Assembly: GCA_021201095.1 (NCBI GenBank)
Contig: JAJQFO010000272.1
Location: 1 to 38,526 of the forward strand
Direction: 5' to 3'
Length of the DNA: 38,526 nucleotides
From: Lachnospiraceae bacterium
GTDB lineage: Bacteria > Bacillota > Clostridia > Lachnospirales > Lachnospiraceae
Positions 23,962 through 32,708 of the stretch are shown here, one piece after another; position 1 is the stretch's first letter, and each line of letters begins with the position of its first letter. A model generated the notes under the pieces. The model was not told the DNA's origin, made no database searches, and worked only from the letters and a program-made list of their open reading frames with translations. The translations under genes were made by a program, and so were the position numbers.

Positions 23962-26715
23962 ATGATTCAGATTGTGAAATTGCGGACAGAGCATAAGATA
24001 AATCCAATGGGAATTGATGCGCCAAATCCAAGGTTTTCATGGCAAATTCAATCGGATGAAAAGGAAGTTGTGCAATATGCTTATCGCCTGATCGTAAAGG
24101 ATGAGGATAAACATACTGTGTACGACAGCGGATACGTAGAGAGTGGGCAAAGCCAGAATGTGAAATATCAGGGCGATACTCTTCATAGTATGCAAAAGCT
24201 AAGCTGGTTTGTGAATGTCTGGACAAGAAGTCAGAATGGCAGACAGGAAGCACATTCAGAAGATGCATTTTTTGAAATGGGGCTATTGACACCAACGGAC
24301 TGGAAGGCGGAATGGATTGAGCCTGAGGAAGAATTGGATCCTGAGAAGTGTGAACCAGCATCCTATCTTAGAAAGAGATTTTTTATAAAAAATAAACTTA
24401 AGAGCGCAAGACTATATCATAGTGCACATGGATTATATGAATTCTGGCTGAATGGTAATCTGGGATGTGATGAAGTATTTAAACCTGGATTTACCAGCTA
24501 CTACAATAGAATTCAGTACCAGGTGCATGATGTAAGAAATCTCCTTAAGAAGGGAATGAATATATGGGCTGTAGCATTAGGCGATGGCTGGTGGCGTGGA
24601 ACGAATGGAGGAATGTTTCGGCACAACTTTGGTTATAAACTTGCTTATATAGGAATGCTTGTTCTTGATTACGAAGATGGAACAAGAGAAATAATCGGCT
24701 CGGACAATACATGGAAGAAATCAACTGGTGGTATCGTCTCCAATGATATGAGAGCCGGAGAGGTATATGATGCAAGACTAGAACCAGATGATTGGAAGCT
24801 GCCCGATTATGATGACAGTCATTGGTCATTCGTGCATTTGACCAGAGATGATCATGAGTCGAAGTCAACTCTGATTCCCAGCAGAAGTGTCCCAGTCAGA
24901 GAGATGGAAAGATTTCACCCAACGGTATTCAGAGATAAAAATAATGACTGGATTCTTGATTTTGGACAAAATATCGCCGGATATGTAAGTATGTGTCTGC
25001 ATGATTGTAAGGAAGGACAAAAGATAGAATTAGAACATGGTGAAGATTTAAAAGATGGATGCTTTAATCTTGAAAATATTAATGGAATGTTTTTGATTAC
25101 GGATGGAAAACCGATGGATTTTCAGAAGGTAACTTACTATGCTGCTGGTAGGAAAGAAGAAACCTATTGTCCGATGTTCGCGGTATTTGGATTTCGGTAT
25201 GTGAGACTTCGGGGATATGAAAATCCAAAGCCGGATGAATTCACAGCAATTGCGGTCTACTCGGACTGTGGGGAGACTGGACAGTTTACATGCTCTAATC
25301 CGCTGCTTAACAAGTTAGTTGAAAATAGTAGATGGAGTCAGAAAGGAAACTTTCTCGATGTACCTACGGATTGTCCAACCAGAGAGCGAAGCCCATGGAC
25401 GGGGGACAGTCAGGTTTATGCCAAGACAGCAAGCCTTTTTATGGATGTATATCCGTTTTTTGAGAAATGGATGCTGGATTTGAATGCTGAACAAATGCCA
25501 GATGGCAAGATAGCAAATACGTTCCCATCAACGAATACGCTTCAGAATGAAGCGGAACTCAAACGACTCAAGGAGAAAGAAGAGTTTACCAATGCCTTCG
25601 GCCCATTAGCCTTTGGCAATATGGTGACTGGAAACATAACAGATGGAAGTGCCGGATGGGGAGATACTGCAACAATTACACCTTGTACGATGTATCTTTG
25701 CTATGGAGATGTTCAGATTATAGAGAATCAGTATGAAAGTGCGAGAAAATGGGTGGACTATATGTTTGCCTGCGCAAAGAATCCGAGTGCAGATCCAGAA
25801 CGCAGAGAGAACGCCCGTGAATATCACACCTATACGGATGGAGAGCTTGATGCAGACTATATGTGGGATACTTGTTTTCAATGGGGAGAGTGGCTGGAAC
25901 CAGACGTAGATTATTCGCTGGATTTTTCTCCAGAAGGATTGGCAAAGGTTGACCCGGAGGTTCCAACGGCTTACATGGCATATTCAGCGGAGCTAGTAAG
26001 TAAAATGGCAGCAGTACTTGGAAAGAAGAACGATGAGCAGATCTATCATGATAAGGCAGAAAAAGTGAAAAAAGTCTTTCAGAAGTATCTGATTAAGGAA
26101 AATGGAGTGATCAAAGAAGGGCGTCAGGCACCGCATGCGAGAGCGCTTCAGTTTAATCTGGTAGACAAGAATCGAAGAGAAAAAGTGGCAGAAGTTTTGA
26201 ATCAGTGTGTGATTGCAAATGACTATCATCTAAATACCGGCTTTCTGTCTACACCATTTCTTCTGAATCAGCTTGCGGAGAATGGATATATTGATACGGC
26301 ATATCGTGTATTGGAACAGACGAGCAGTCCGAGCTGGCTATATCCAATCACGCTTGGAAGTACAACTATTCTTGAAACCTGGAAAGGAATGGAGGAACAT
26401 GCTTCATCCTATAATCATTACAGTTATGGTGCTGTATGCGATTTCCTTTTTTCATATACAGCAGGAATACAGCCAGACTGGAACGCGCCAGGTTACAAAC
26501 ATTTTTTCATTAAACCGCAGCCGGGCGGAACATTGGCAGAGGCGAAAGCGACCTATCAATGTCCATATGGAGATATTCAAAGCGCATGGAAAAAGGAAAA
26601 TGATGGCACTATTTCTTATCAGATTACCGTTCCGGCGAATACTACAGCCACTGTACAGCTCCCGGGAATGGATAAAATGGAAGTAGGAAGTGGCTGCTAT
26701 GTCTTTGAAGGTTAA
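23962..26715 (+). CDS. GH78 alpha-L-rhamnosidase, compact form
   Basis: 917-residue inverting hydrolase that releases terminal alpha-L-rhamnose. Order: N-terminal fibronectin-like domain (LRTEHKINPMGIDAPNPRFS), beta domains (GDGWWRGTNGG, WILDFGQNIAGYV), then the (alpha/alpha)6 catalytic barrel and a C-terminal beta domain. DCPTRERSPWTGD gives D470, E475 and D482, the 5- and 7-residue spacing of the family's acidic cluster, and E805 in TTILETWKG is the late catalytic glutamate. No signal peptide, so it acts on imported substrate. ATG 23962 lies nine bases after GAAGGA; ATG 23953 directly abuts the site and is less likely. Stop codon is three bases from that of the convergent AraC gene. AT-rich relative to 1-23600. 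Confidence 0.93.
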   Translation: MIQIVKLRTEHKINPMGIDAPNPRFSWQIQSDEKEVVQYAYRLIVKDEDKHTVYDSGYVESGQSQNVKYQGDTLHSMQKLSWFVNVWTRSQNGRQEAHSEDAFFEMGLLTPTDWKAEWIEPEEELDPEKCEPASYLRKRFFIKNKLKSARLYHSAHGLYEFWLNGNLGCDEVFKPGFTSYYNRIQYQVHDVRNLLKKGMNIWAVALGDGWWRGTNGGMFRHNFGYKLAYIGMLVLDYEDGTREIIGSDNTWKKSTGGIVSNDMRAGEVYDARLEPDDWKLPDYDDSHWSFVHLTRDDHESKSTLIPSRSVPVREMERFHPTVFRDKNNDWILDFGQNIAGYVSMCLHDCKEGQKIELEHGEDLKDGCFNLENINGMFLITDGKPMDFQKVTYYAAGRKEETYCPMFAVFGFRYVRLRGYENPKPDEFTAIAVYSDCGETGQFTCSNPLLNKLVENSRWSQKGNFLDVPTDCPTRERSPWTGDSQVYAKTASLFMDVYPFFEKWMLDLNAEQMPDGKIANTFPSTNTLQNEAELKRLKEKEEFTNAFGPLAFGNMVTGNITDGSAGWGDTATITPCTMYLCYGDVQIIENQYESARKWVDYMFACAKNPSADPERRENAREYHTYTDGELDADYMWDTCFQWGEWLEPDVDYSLDFSPEGLAKVDPEVPTAYMAYSAELVSKMAAVLGKKNDEQIYHDKAEKVKKVFQKYLIKENGVIKEGRQAPHARALQFNLVDKNRREKVAEVLNQCVIANDYHLNTGFLSTPFLLNQLAENGYIDTAYRVLEQTSSPSWLYPITLGSTTILETWKGMEEHASSYNHYSYGAVCDFLFSYTAGIQPDWNAPGYKHFFIKPQPGGTLAEAKATYQCPYGDIQSAWKKENDGTISYQITVPANTTATVQLPGMDKMEVGSGCYVFEG

Positions 26716-26718
26716 TTC

Positions 26719-27699
26719 TTAGCGAAATTGTTTTCGATAAGAAAGAGGTGTTGTACCAACTCGTTTTTCAAAGTGTTTCAGGAAGTTGTTCATACTTTTA
26801 AAACCGGAAAAGTGAGCAACTTCCTGAACAGAAAGCGTGGTATCCGTCAGAAGCGATTTCGCATGGGTAATGCGAAGCTCGATCATATAATCAATCGGAG
26901 TATATCCGGTTGATTTTTTAAATTCGCGGATTAAGTAATATTTGCTGATGCCGGAAAATGCCGCAAGTTCATCAATGGTAAAGTTTTTCGTAAAATTATT
27001 CTCCATGTAACATCTCAGCAAATGCAAGGTCTCGATTAAAGGATCTGTGATTTCCTTTTTTGATTTTGCCTTTATAAGGTAGAGAAGCATTCGCTCAATC
27101 TGATTGGAAACATTCCATGCATTTTCGTTTTGCTCGTGTTGATGGATGTAAAAAAGCTGGTCAATCATTTTTATAAACTCCTCCGGAACAGGGAGGGAGA
27201 AACCTGCGTTGCCGTCGGCGGCAAACCTTTTATATAATTCAGGGAGCAAGGAACCTGCAAGGTGGATGTCGGTATGAATCCATGGTGCTTGTGTTGTGCA
27301 GTAATAATGAGATTGCCTGCAATCAATAAAAAACACATCATCTTTTTTCAAATCATAAGTTTTGTTATCATATTTCAACTGTCCCTGCCCGTCATTCACA
27401 TAGAGAAGCAAGAAAGAATTCAAATTTGAGCGCAATGTATAATAATTGCCGGAACACTCCATTCTTCCTGCATTTTGAATGTAAAGCAGATGATCTTTTG
27501 TAAAGGAATCGATTGCCCGTGGTGGAAGAAAATAGAGATCTCCATCAAAAAAGTAGGAGGCATCCATAATATCCATCATGTTTTCTATAGTTTCTGCGTT
27601 AATATCATCATCCGAGGATACTCTCCGTATAAACTGTGCTTTACTATTTCGAAGAGAAATTAATTCCTCTCGTGATATTTTGAGAAGATTCGTACTCAT
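26719..27699 (-). CDS. AraC-family transcriptional regulator 1
   Basis: 326-residue regulator. The N-terminal part has a cupin-like sensor (MECSGNYYTLRSNLNSFLLL, then DLKKDDVFFIDCRQSHYY), and the C-terminal 100 residues are the double helix-turn-helix AraC domain: FTIDELAAFSGISKYYLIREFKKSTGYTP and LSVQEVAHFSGFKSMNNFLKHF (shown in pieces; core GISKYYLIREFKKSTGYTP). It is the second gene of a minus-strand pair and starts within the end of regulator 2. The ATG at 27699 follows GAGG; a longer frame starts at 27753 but lacks a ribosome site. It converges on the GH78 gene and probably activates the glycoside genes. Confidence 0.9.
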   Translation of the reverse strand: MSTNLLKISREELISLRNSKAQFIRRVSSDDDINAETIENMMDIMDASYFFDGDLYFLPPRAIDSFTKDHLLYIQNAGRMECSGNYYTLRSNLNSFLLLYVNDGQGQLKYDNKTYDLKKDDVFFIDCRQSHYYCTTQAPWIHTDIHLAGSLLPELYKRFAADGNAGFSLPVPEEFIKMIDQLFYIHQHEQNENAWNVSNQIERMLLYLIKAKSKKEITDPLIETLHLLRCYMENNFTKNFTIDELAAFSGISKYYLIREFKKSTGYTPIDYMIELRITHAKSLLTDTTLSVQEVAHFSGFKSMNNFLKHFEKRVGTTPLSYRKQFR

Positions 27700-28777
27700 A
27701 GCTGTTTTCCTCACTTTTGTCCCATTGTAGCTGGTGCAATTGCCGGTATTCACTTGGTGTCATATTGTATTCCTTCTTAAATATCCGCATAAAATGCTCC
27801 GGAGATTTATATCCTATGATTTCACATAGCTCGTTAACTGTGAGATTCGTATAAGAGAGAGCCTGTGTTGCTTTCTGCAATTTTATCGCTCGAACTATTT
27901 GTATAAAAGTCTGCCCAGTGTATTTTTTTATCAGAGTACTTAAATGTGTCGGTGAAAAACCAAAATGCTCTGATATGGAAGACAGAGAGACAGTCTGATA
28001 ATTTTTATTGATGTATTCTAATATAGAGGATACAGAGAAACTTGTATTATTCGCTGTGATTACAGCCACATTATCTTCTTCATGGTTTCGTAATAAAAAA
28101 ATCCATAAATTCATTAATAAGTTTTGAAGTCTTAAATCTTTATACTTTTCATGATTGAAGTATTCGATATACATATCTTCGACAATATCACGTATTTGTG
28201 CATCCTTTTCAGTATGAAACAGAAGATAGTTTCCTTTGGTCTGCTGAAAGAGCACATGGCTGAAAAAGTTAGATAATACGGTGTCTGCTGAAAGTAACTC
28301 CCAAAAAGTAGATTGAAACACAGAGTGCCTGATTATAATATTGATTAAAATACTGTCATCAAAGATTTCCACACTATGTAGGGTATTCGGAGGAATAATA
28401 CATATATCTCCGGTTTGTAACGTATGCCGCTTGCCTTGAATTAATGTCGGTACTGCACCACTATAGACATATGCCGCTTCAAAAAAATCATGCTCATGTA
28501 GATAACCAGGCGTAAAGCGATTATGTTTCGATAAAAGGATATTTACGGAAGATGGAGCAAGACTGTTGGCAGTAACCTTAACAGGTGTACCTGGTAAAGT
28601 TACCAGCTCCGGGACAAGCAGATGCCTCGTTTCAATTAAATTTCGTGGTATACTTTTTAAATATAAAGTCAGCTCATTGGGTGAAGTCTGCCGTAAATGA
28701 TGAATCGTCCTGTAGATTATTTCGTCTTCTTCATAGTTGGATATATATTGCTCAAAGTCAGTTTTATTGATTCTCAT
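27644..28777 (-). CDS. AraC-family transcriptional regulator 2
   Basis: 377-residue AraC-type regulator. An N-terminal cupin domain is seen in HEHDFFEAAYVYSGAVPTLI and LQTGDICIIPPNTLHSVEI, the type that binds a small ligand. The C-terminal AraC domain includes LSSISEHFGFSPTHLSTLIK and LTVNELCEIIGYKSPEHFMR followed by FKKEYNMTPSEYRQLH. The ATG at 28777 has AGGAG nine bases upstream, better than the longer frame from 28822, which has none. It is divergent from the esterase operon and shares its upstream region, so it likely controls that operon. The last 56 bases overlap regulator 1. Confidence 0.92.
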   Translation of the reverse strand: MRINKTDFEQYISNYEEDEIIYRTIHHLRQTSPNELTLYLKSIPRNLIETRHLLVPELVTLPGTPVKVTANSLAPSSVNILLSKHNRFTPGYLHEHDFFEAAYVYSGAVPTLIQGKRHTLQTGDICIIPPNTLHSVEIFDDSILINIIIRHSVFQSTFWELLSADTVLSNFFSHVLFQQTKGNYLLFHTEKDAQIRDIVEDMYIEYFNHEKYKDLRLQNLLMNLWIFLLRNHEEDNVAVITANNTSFSVSSILEYINKNYQTVSLSSISEHFGFSPTHLSTLIKKYTGQTFIQIVRAIKLQKATQALSYTNLTVNELCEIIGYKSPEHFMRIFKKEYNMTPSEYRQLHQLQWDKSEENSYEYESSQNITRGINFSSK

Positions 28778-28883
28778 GGGAATTTGCTCCTGATATGAAT
28801 AGTATTTTTTATATGATGGCATGATTTTTGTGTTTTGTCAATAATGCATGAAAAAATATCAGTTATATACATAAATTATTCCA

Positions 28884-28912
28884 TTGGAAAAGGAAAGTAA
28901 ACAAGATAGAAT
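28884..28912 (+). promoter_or_regulatory. Probable sigma-A promoter of the esterase-symporter operon
   Basis: TTGGAA (28884-28889), spacer of 17, then TAGAAT (28907-28912). Four of six and five of six consensus matches. It lies 59 bases before the GTG start and within the divergent region shared with the AraC gene, as expected for an activator-dependent promoter. Confidence 0.6.
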
Positions 28913-28927
28913 AAAGAAAAACAATGA

Positions 28928-28953
28928 CAAATACAAATAAAAAGTTGTATTTG
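28928..28953. promoter_or_regulatory. Perfect 9-bp inverted repeat between promoter and start
   Basis: CAAATACAA (28928-28936), eight-base spacer, TTGTATTTG (28945-28953). It sits 16 bases downstream of the -10 box, so it could be an operator overlapping the transcribed start region or an RNA hairpin just before the ribosome site GGGGGAAC. Confidence 0.5.
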
Positions 28954-28970
28954 AGACAGGGGGAACAAAA

Positions 28971-29915
28971 GTGAAAGTAGAGAAAGTATATTTGTACGAA
29001 AACAGAAAAGACGTTTCGCTGACATGTTATATCTGGGACGATTCCAGGGAAATGCTGAATGGCAAGGCGCGGCCTGCGGTACTAATATGTCCTGGAGGCG
29101 CATATCTTGGATGCTCAGATCGGGAGGGGGAACCAATTGCGCTCAGGTTTGCATCCATGGGGTATCATGCTTTTGTGCTCAGATATAGTGTGTATGATGA
29201 AGGGGGAGCATTTGTGCTGGAAGACCCCGCAATGTTGGGCTCTCTCCTGCCTAAGAAAATATGTCAGTATCCCAACCCGATGATAGAGGTTGGAATGGCT
29301 ATGAAATTCATTCATGAAATGAGTGACTCATGGCTTGTTGACACAAAAAGGATTGCAGTATGTGGTTTTTCTGCAGGAGCCCACAACGCGGCAATGTTTA
29401 GCACACAGTGGCAGACTAAAATAATCAGCGATGCCCTTGGGGTGGATGCAGAATATGTGAGACCTGCTGCTTGCATACTTGGATATACATTAAGCGACTA
29501 TACTTTTTTGAGTGAATATCTGAAGGGGGAACTGAGCCCGGAATTGCAATTGCTGTACGCAGGATACAACATTTCCTACACAGGAACAGCAGTTCCGACA
29601 GGCGATATCTTAGACAAGATTAGTCCGGCAAAAAATGTTTCAAGTTTTACACCGCCCACCTTTTTATGGGCTACATCGGAAGACAATCTTGTGCCTGTTC
29701 AAAATTCTATAAGAATGGCGCACGCTCTGGCCGATCAAAAGGTCCCTTTTGAAATACATATATTTGAAAAGGGACCGCATGGAATGGCATTGGCAACTCA
29801 GGCAAGTGCCGGACATGCCGGTGATATGAATAGCGATGCTGCGAAATGGGTGGATTTATGTGATAAATGGCTGGAGAAAAGGTTTGCATTTATCGAGAAC
29901 GCAAAAGACGAATGA
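28971..29915 (+). CDS. Alpha/beta-hydrolase esterase (acetyl-xylan-esterase-like)
   Basis: 314-residue intracellular serine esterase of the carbohydrate-esterase-like alpha/beta-hydrolase group. Full triad visible: S134 in CGFSAGAHN (GxSxG), D238 in TSEDNLVP, H270 in GPHGMAL. PGGAY near residue 42 forms the oxyanion loop (HGG-like). These enzymes remove acetyl or other acyl groups from sugars. The start is GTG with GGGGGAAC upstream. First gene of an operon with a GPH symporter, a second hydrolase, GH78 and GH3, so it probably deacylates an imported glycoside. Exact substrate unknown. Confidence 0.88.
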   Translation: MKVEKVYLYENRKDVSLTCYIWDDSREMLNGKARPAVLICPGGAYLGCSDREGEPIALRFASMGYHAFVLRYSVYDEGGAFVLEDPAMLGSLLPKKICQYPNPMIEVGMAMKFIHEMSDSWLVDTKRIAVCGFSAGAHNAAMFSTQWQTKIISDALGVDAEYVRPAACILGYTLSDYTFLSEYLKGELSPELQLLYAGYNISYTGTAVPTGDILDKISPAKNVSSFTPPTFLWATSEDNLVPVQNSIRMAHALADQKVPFEIHIFEKGPHGMALATQASAGHAGDMNSDAAKWVDLCDKWLEKRFAFIENAKDE

Positions 29916-30006
29916 AGACAAGAGGAAAGAAAAAATACCAGAGAGAATCAGAAAAAGAGCATTAGATAATGAAAATTTATTTTTGAAAAGATAGGAGAGT
30001 TAGAAG

Positions 30007-31467
30007 ATGAACAAAAGTTTTAAAAATATGGAACCGGATGCAAAAATTTCCTGGGGAGAAAAGTTAGGATACTCAATAGGCGGACAAGGACAAAATTTTT
30101 TCGTGATGATGATTTCTGCATTTTTGCTCGTATATTATACAAATGTTGCAGGAATGGATTCGGGGATTGTGGCGACAATCATAGGAGTCTCAAAACTGCT
30201 TGATGGAGTATCGGACATTATTGCGGGCCGTATATTAGATGCGACGAAATCAAAATATGGAAGATTCCGAACATGGATGATGCGAATGATCATTCCGACA
30301 GCAATTGCCATGTATCTGTTGTTTAATGTACCGGCAGGCTGGAATCAAACGGCACAGATTATTTATGTTTTTATTACATATAATTTTGCTAACACAGTAT
30401 GCCTGACAATGATGAATGTTGCAAACTCTGCATTGTCGGGTGCGATGACTCTGGATCAGTCGGATCGTGGAACAAATGGTGCGTTATATATATTGTTTGG
30501 TATTGTCGGAGGAATCATTTTAAATTCGACGGTTCTTCAAATATCTGCAAAGATAAGCGGTGGAGATACATATTCTCAAACCGGATGGCGAGTTATGATT
30601 TTAATCTATATAGTCGTTTTTGCCGTTTTGACGTTTATCCAGTTTGTTACAACAAGAGAGCGTGTTACACTTGCAGCAAGGAACGGGTATGATAGTGCTG
30701 AAATGGAAGCACAACAGAAGACTGCCCAAAAGAAGGAAGATGATATCGGTGTGATTGAGGAACTTAAAATTCTCATTCATGATAAGTATTGGGTTATTTT
30801 TGTTGCTGCAATGTTTTGTATGGCTTTGGCGGGTGCCTGTACCAATATGCTTACGATTTATTTCGCACAATATATATTAGATGATGTTCTTTTGTACACG
30901 CCATTGAACAATTGCTTAAGTTTATGTGCACTCGCAGGTATCGTTCTTGTAATGCCGCTGCAGTCAAAAATGAAAAAGAGAACCATATGTATTACAGGTG
31001 CAGCGATGCTCCTTGTTGGATGTATCCTGCCGGCAATCAGTACGGATATGACATTTATGTATGTGGCATCCGCATTAAAAGGTGTGGGGACAGGAGTTGC
31101 TTCAGGCGTATTACCAGGTATGCTGCAGGACAGCATTTCTTATGCACAGTGGCAAAGCGGTAAAGATGTACTGGGTATTGGCAATGCAGCGTATTCCTTT
31201 ACAAACAAAATTGGCTCCAGCTTTGGCACAATTGCATTGGGATGGTTACTCAGCCAAGGTGGATTTGATGGTAGTCTGGCAGTTCAGCCAGCCAGTGCAA
31301 TTTCTGTCATTCGTGGGATGTATATCTGGGCACCGATTGTAGTTTTAGTCCTCTATATCGTGTTCATGATGTTCTATGATCTTGACGATAAATATGCACA
31401 GATATCAGAAGATATAAAAAGCAATGCGAAAAAGGGAACAGATGGAAATACGGAAGATAAAGAATAA
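30007..31467 (+). CDS. GPH-family (MelB-type) glycoside:cation symporter
   Basis: 486-residue transporter with about 12 membrane helices. Family signs: the N terminus EKLGYSIGGQGQNFFVMMIS, and the GRILDATKSKYGRFRTWMM loop between early helices (cation-site and family signature, D..T..KYGRFR). A long charged loop of about 40 residues (ARNGYDSAEMEAQQKTAQKK and on) separates the two halves, and DDKYAQISEDI starts a hydrophilic C-terminal tail. It would import a glycoside with Na+ or H+. Gap of 91 bases after the esterase; GGAGAG precedes the ATG. It is the intact counterpart of the broken copy at 23820, though the two N termini differ and they are separate genes. Confidence 0.93.
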   Translation: MNKSFKNMEPDAKISWGEKLGYSIGGQGQNFFVMMISAFLLVYYTNVAGMDSGIVATIIGVSKLLDGVSDIIAGRILDATKSKYGRFRTWMMRMIIPTAIAMYLLFNVPAGWNQTAQIIYVFITYNFANTVCLTMMNVANSALSGAMTLDQSDRGTNGALYILFGIVGGIILNSTVLQISAKISGGDTYSQTGWRVMILIYIVVFAVLTFIQFVTTRERVTLAARNGYDSAEMEAQQKTAQKKEDDIGVIEELKILIHDKYWVIFVAAMFCMALAGACTNMLTIYFAQYILDDVLLYTPLNNCLSLCALAGIVLVMPLQSKMKKRTICITGAAMLLVGCILPAISTDMTFMYVASALKGVGTGVASGVLPGMLQDSISYAQWQSGKDVLGIGNAAYSFTNKIGSSFGTIALGWLLSQGGFDGSLAVQPASAISVIRGMYIWAPIVVLVLYIVFMMFYDLDDKYAQISEDIKSNAKKGTDGNTEDKE

Positions 31468-31491
31468 ATTGAAATAGGAAAGTAGTATGAG

Positions 31492-32679
31492 ATGAAAATG
31501 ATTGATGAACAAATGAAGTATTATGTAGATAATAAAGAATTATCCGGAGTGTCCTGGGTAGTAAGAAAAGACGGTCAATTGCTGACTCATGGGGTTGAGG
31601 GATATTCCAACTTAGAAGAACATAGCATGCTGGATGATAATTCAATCTTTCGTCTCATGTCTATGACAAAACCGGTTATTTCTGTTGCCGTTTTACAATT
31701 AATGGAAGAGGGAAAACTATCGCTGGAAGATCCCGTTTGCAAGTATGTTCCGCAATTTAAAGGCTTGAAGGTATGCGCAGATGCAAAATACGCTGATACT
31801 CCCAAAAATCCTGCTGAACTGTTTTGGAAAATGGTTACTTACAGGTTTCGTAATATAAAGCTTGAAGACGAAGTCCGCCCATTCACTATCAGAGATCTCT
31901 TGTCCCACTCATCTGGGTTGGGACAAGGGTTTGTAGGACTGATCGAATTTTTGACTGCCAGAGGAATTGACGAAACCCTGGATCAGAGAATTGATCGTTT
32001 TTCAAAATATACGCTTGGATTTCAGCCTGGAACTGGAACCGGATATTCGCCTGTTGCTGGATTTGATACTTTGGGTTATATTATTTCAAAGATTGCAGAT
32101 ATGAGTATTGAGGATTACATACATACAAATATTTGTGCTCCGCTGAATATGACAGATACAACATTTTTCCTGAAAGAGGAGCAGAAAAACAGATTGGTAG
32201 CACTGTATAAGAAAAAAGGAAACGTTCTCAAAAACGTGACTAATTCAAAAGAGGATATGTATGGATTTACGCATCAGAAACCAATGAGCTTTGAGGAAGG
32301 CTGTTGTGGACTATATTCCACATTATCTGATTATGATCGTTTTGCCCAGATGCTATGTGCGGGCGGAACATATAATGGAAACAGAATCTTGAAGCAGGAA
32401 ACAGTAGAAATGATGTCCCGGGAAGGGTCCGTATGTCATTTAGAGCCAGAACCGGGGAATGTATGGGGATTAGGTGTAAAGATACGTCAGAATCCGGAGA
32501 CTGCAAACTCTAGCTTATCAAAAGGAAGCTATGGATGGAGCGGGGCTTATGGAACACATTTTTTTGTGGATCCACTGCAAAAAATATCAGCGGTGTTAAT
32601 GACGAATAGAACTGATTTAGGTGGTTCCGATTCTTATGTCAGTAAAAAATTTGAGGATTTAATTTACCAGACTATATAG
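31492..32679 (+). CDS. Beta-lactamase-fold serine hydrolase (EstB/class C type)
   Basis: 395-residue serine hydrolase with the class C beta-lactamase fold. Catalytic SxxK is S57-M-T-K60 in FRLMSMTKPV; the tyrosine motif is Y185 in GTGYSPVAGFDTLGYII; the third motif is GWSGAYGTHFF, the form found in esterases rather than true beta-lactamases. No signal peptide, so it works in the cytoplasm, unlike antibiotic-resistance enzymes. Position between a sugar symporter and a rhamnosidase points to an esterase acting on an acylated glycoside. 24 bases after the symporter stop, weak ribosome site GGAAAG. Confidence 0.88.
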   Translation: MKMIDEQMKYYVDNKELSGVSWVVRKDGQLLTHGVEGYSNLEEHSMLDDNSIFRLMSMTKPVISVAVLQLMEEGKLSLEDPVCKYVPQFKGLKVCADAKYADTPKNPAELFWKMVTYRFRNIKLEDEVRPFTIRDLLSHSSGLGQGFVGLIEFLTARGIDETLDQRIDRFSKYTLGFQPGTGTGYSPVAGFDTLGYIISKIADMSIEDYIHTNICAPLNMTDTTFFLKEEQKNRLVALYKKKGNVLKNVTNSKEDMYGFTHQKPMSFEEGCCGLYSTLSDYDRFAQMLCAGGTYNGNRILKQETVEMMSREGSVCHLEPEPGNVWGLGVKIRQNPETANSSLSKGSYGWSGAYGTHFFVDPLQKISAVLMTNRTDLGGSDSYVSKKFEDLIYQTI

Positions 32680-32708
32680 GTTCGATTTCTATTTGGAGGA
32701 AAAACAGT

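Noticed and set aside
28836-28841. TTGACA (minus strand) as the promoter of AraC regulator 2
   Set aside because: The nearest TATAAA-like box is 22 bases away and alternatives at 17 bases match poorly; left open.
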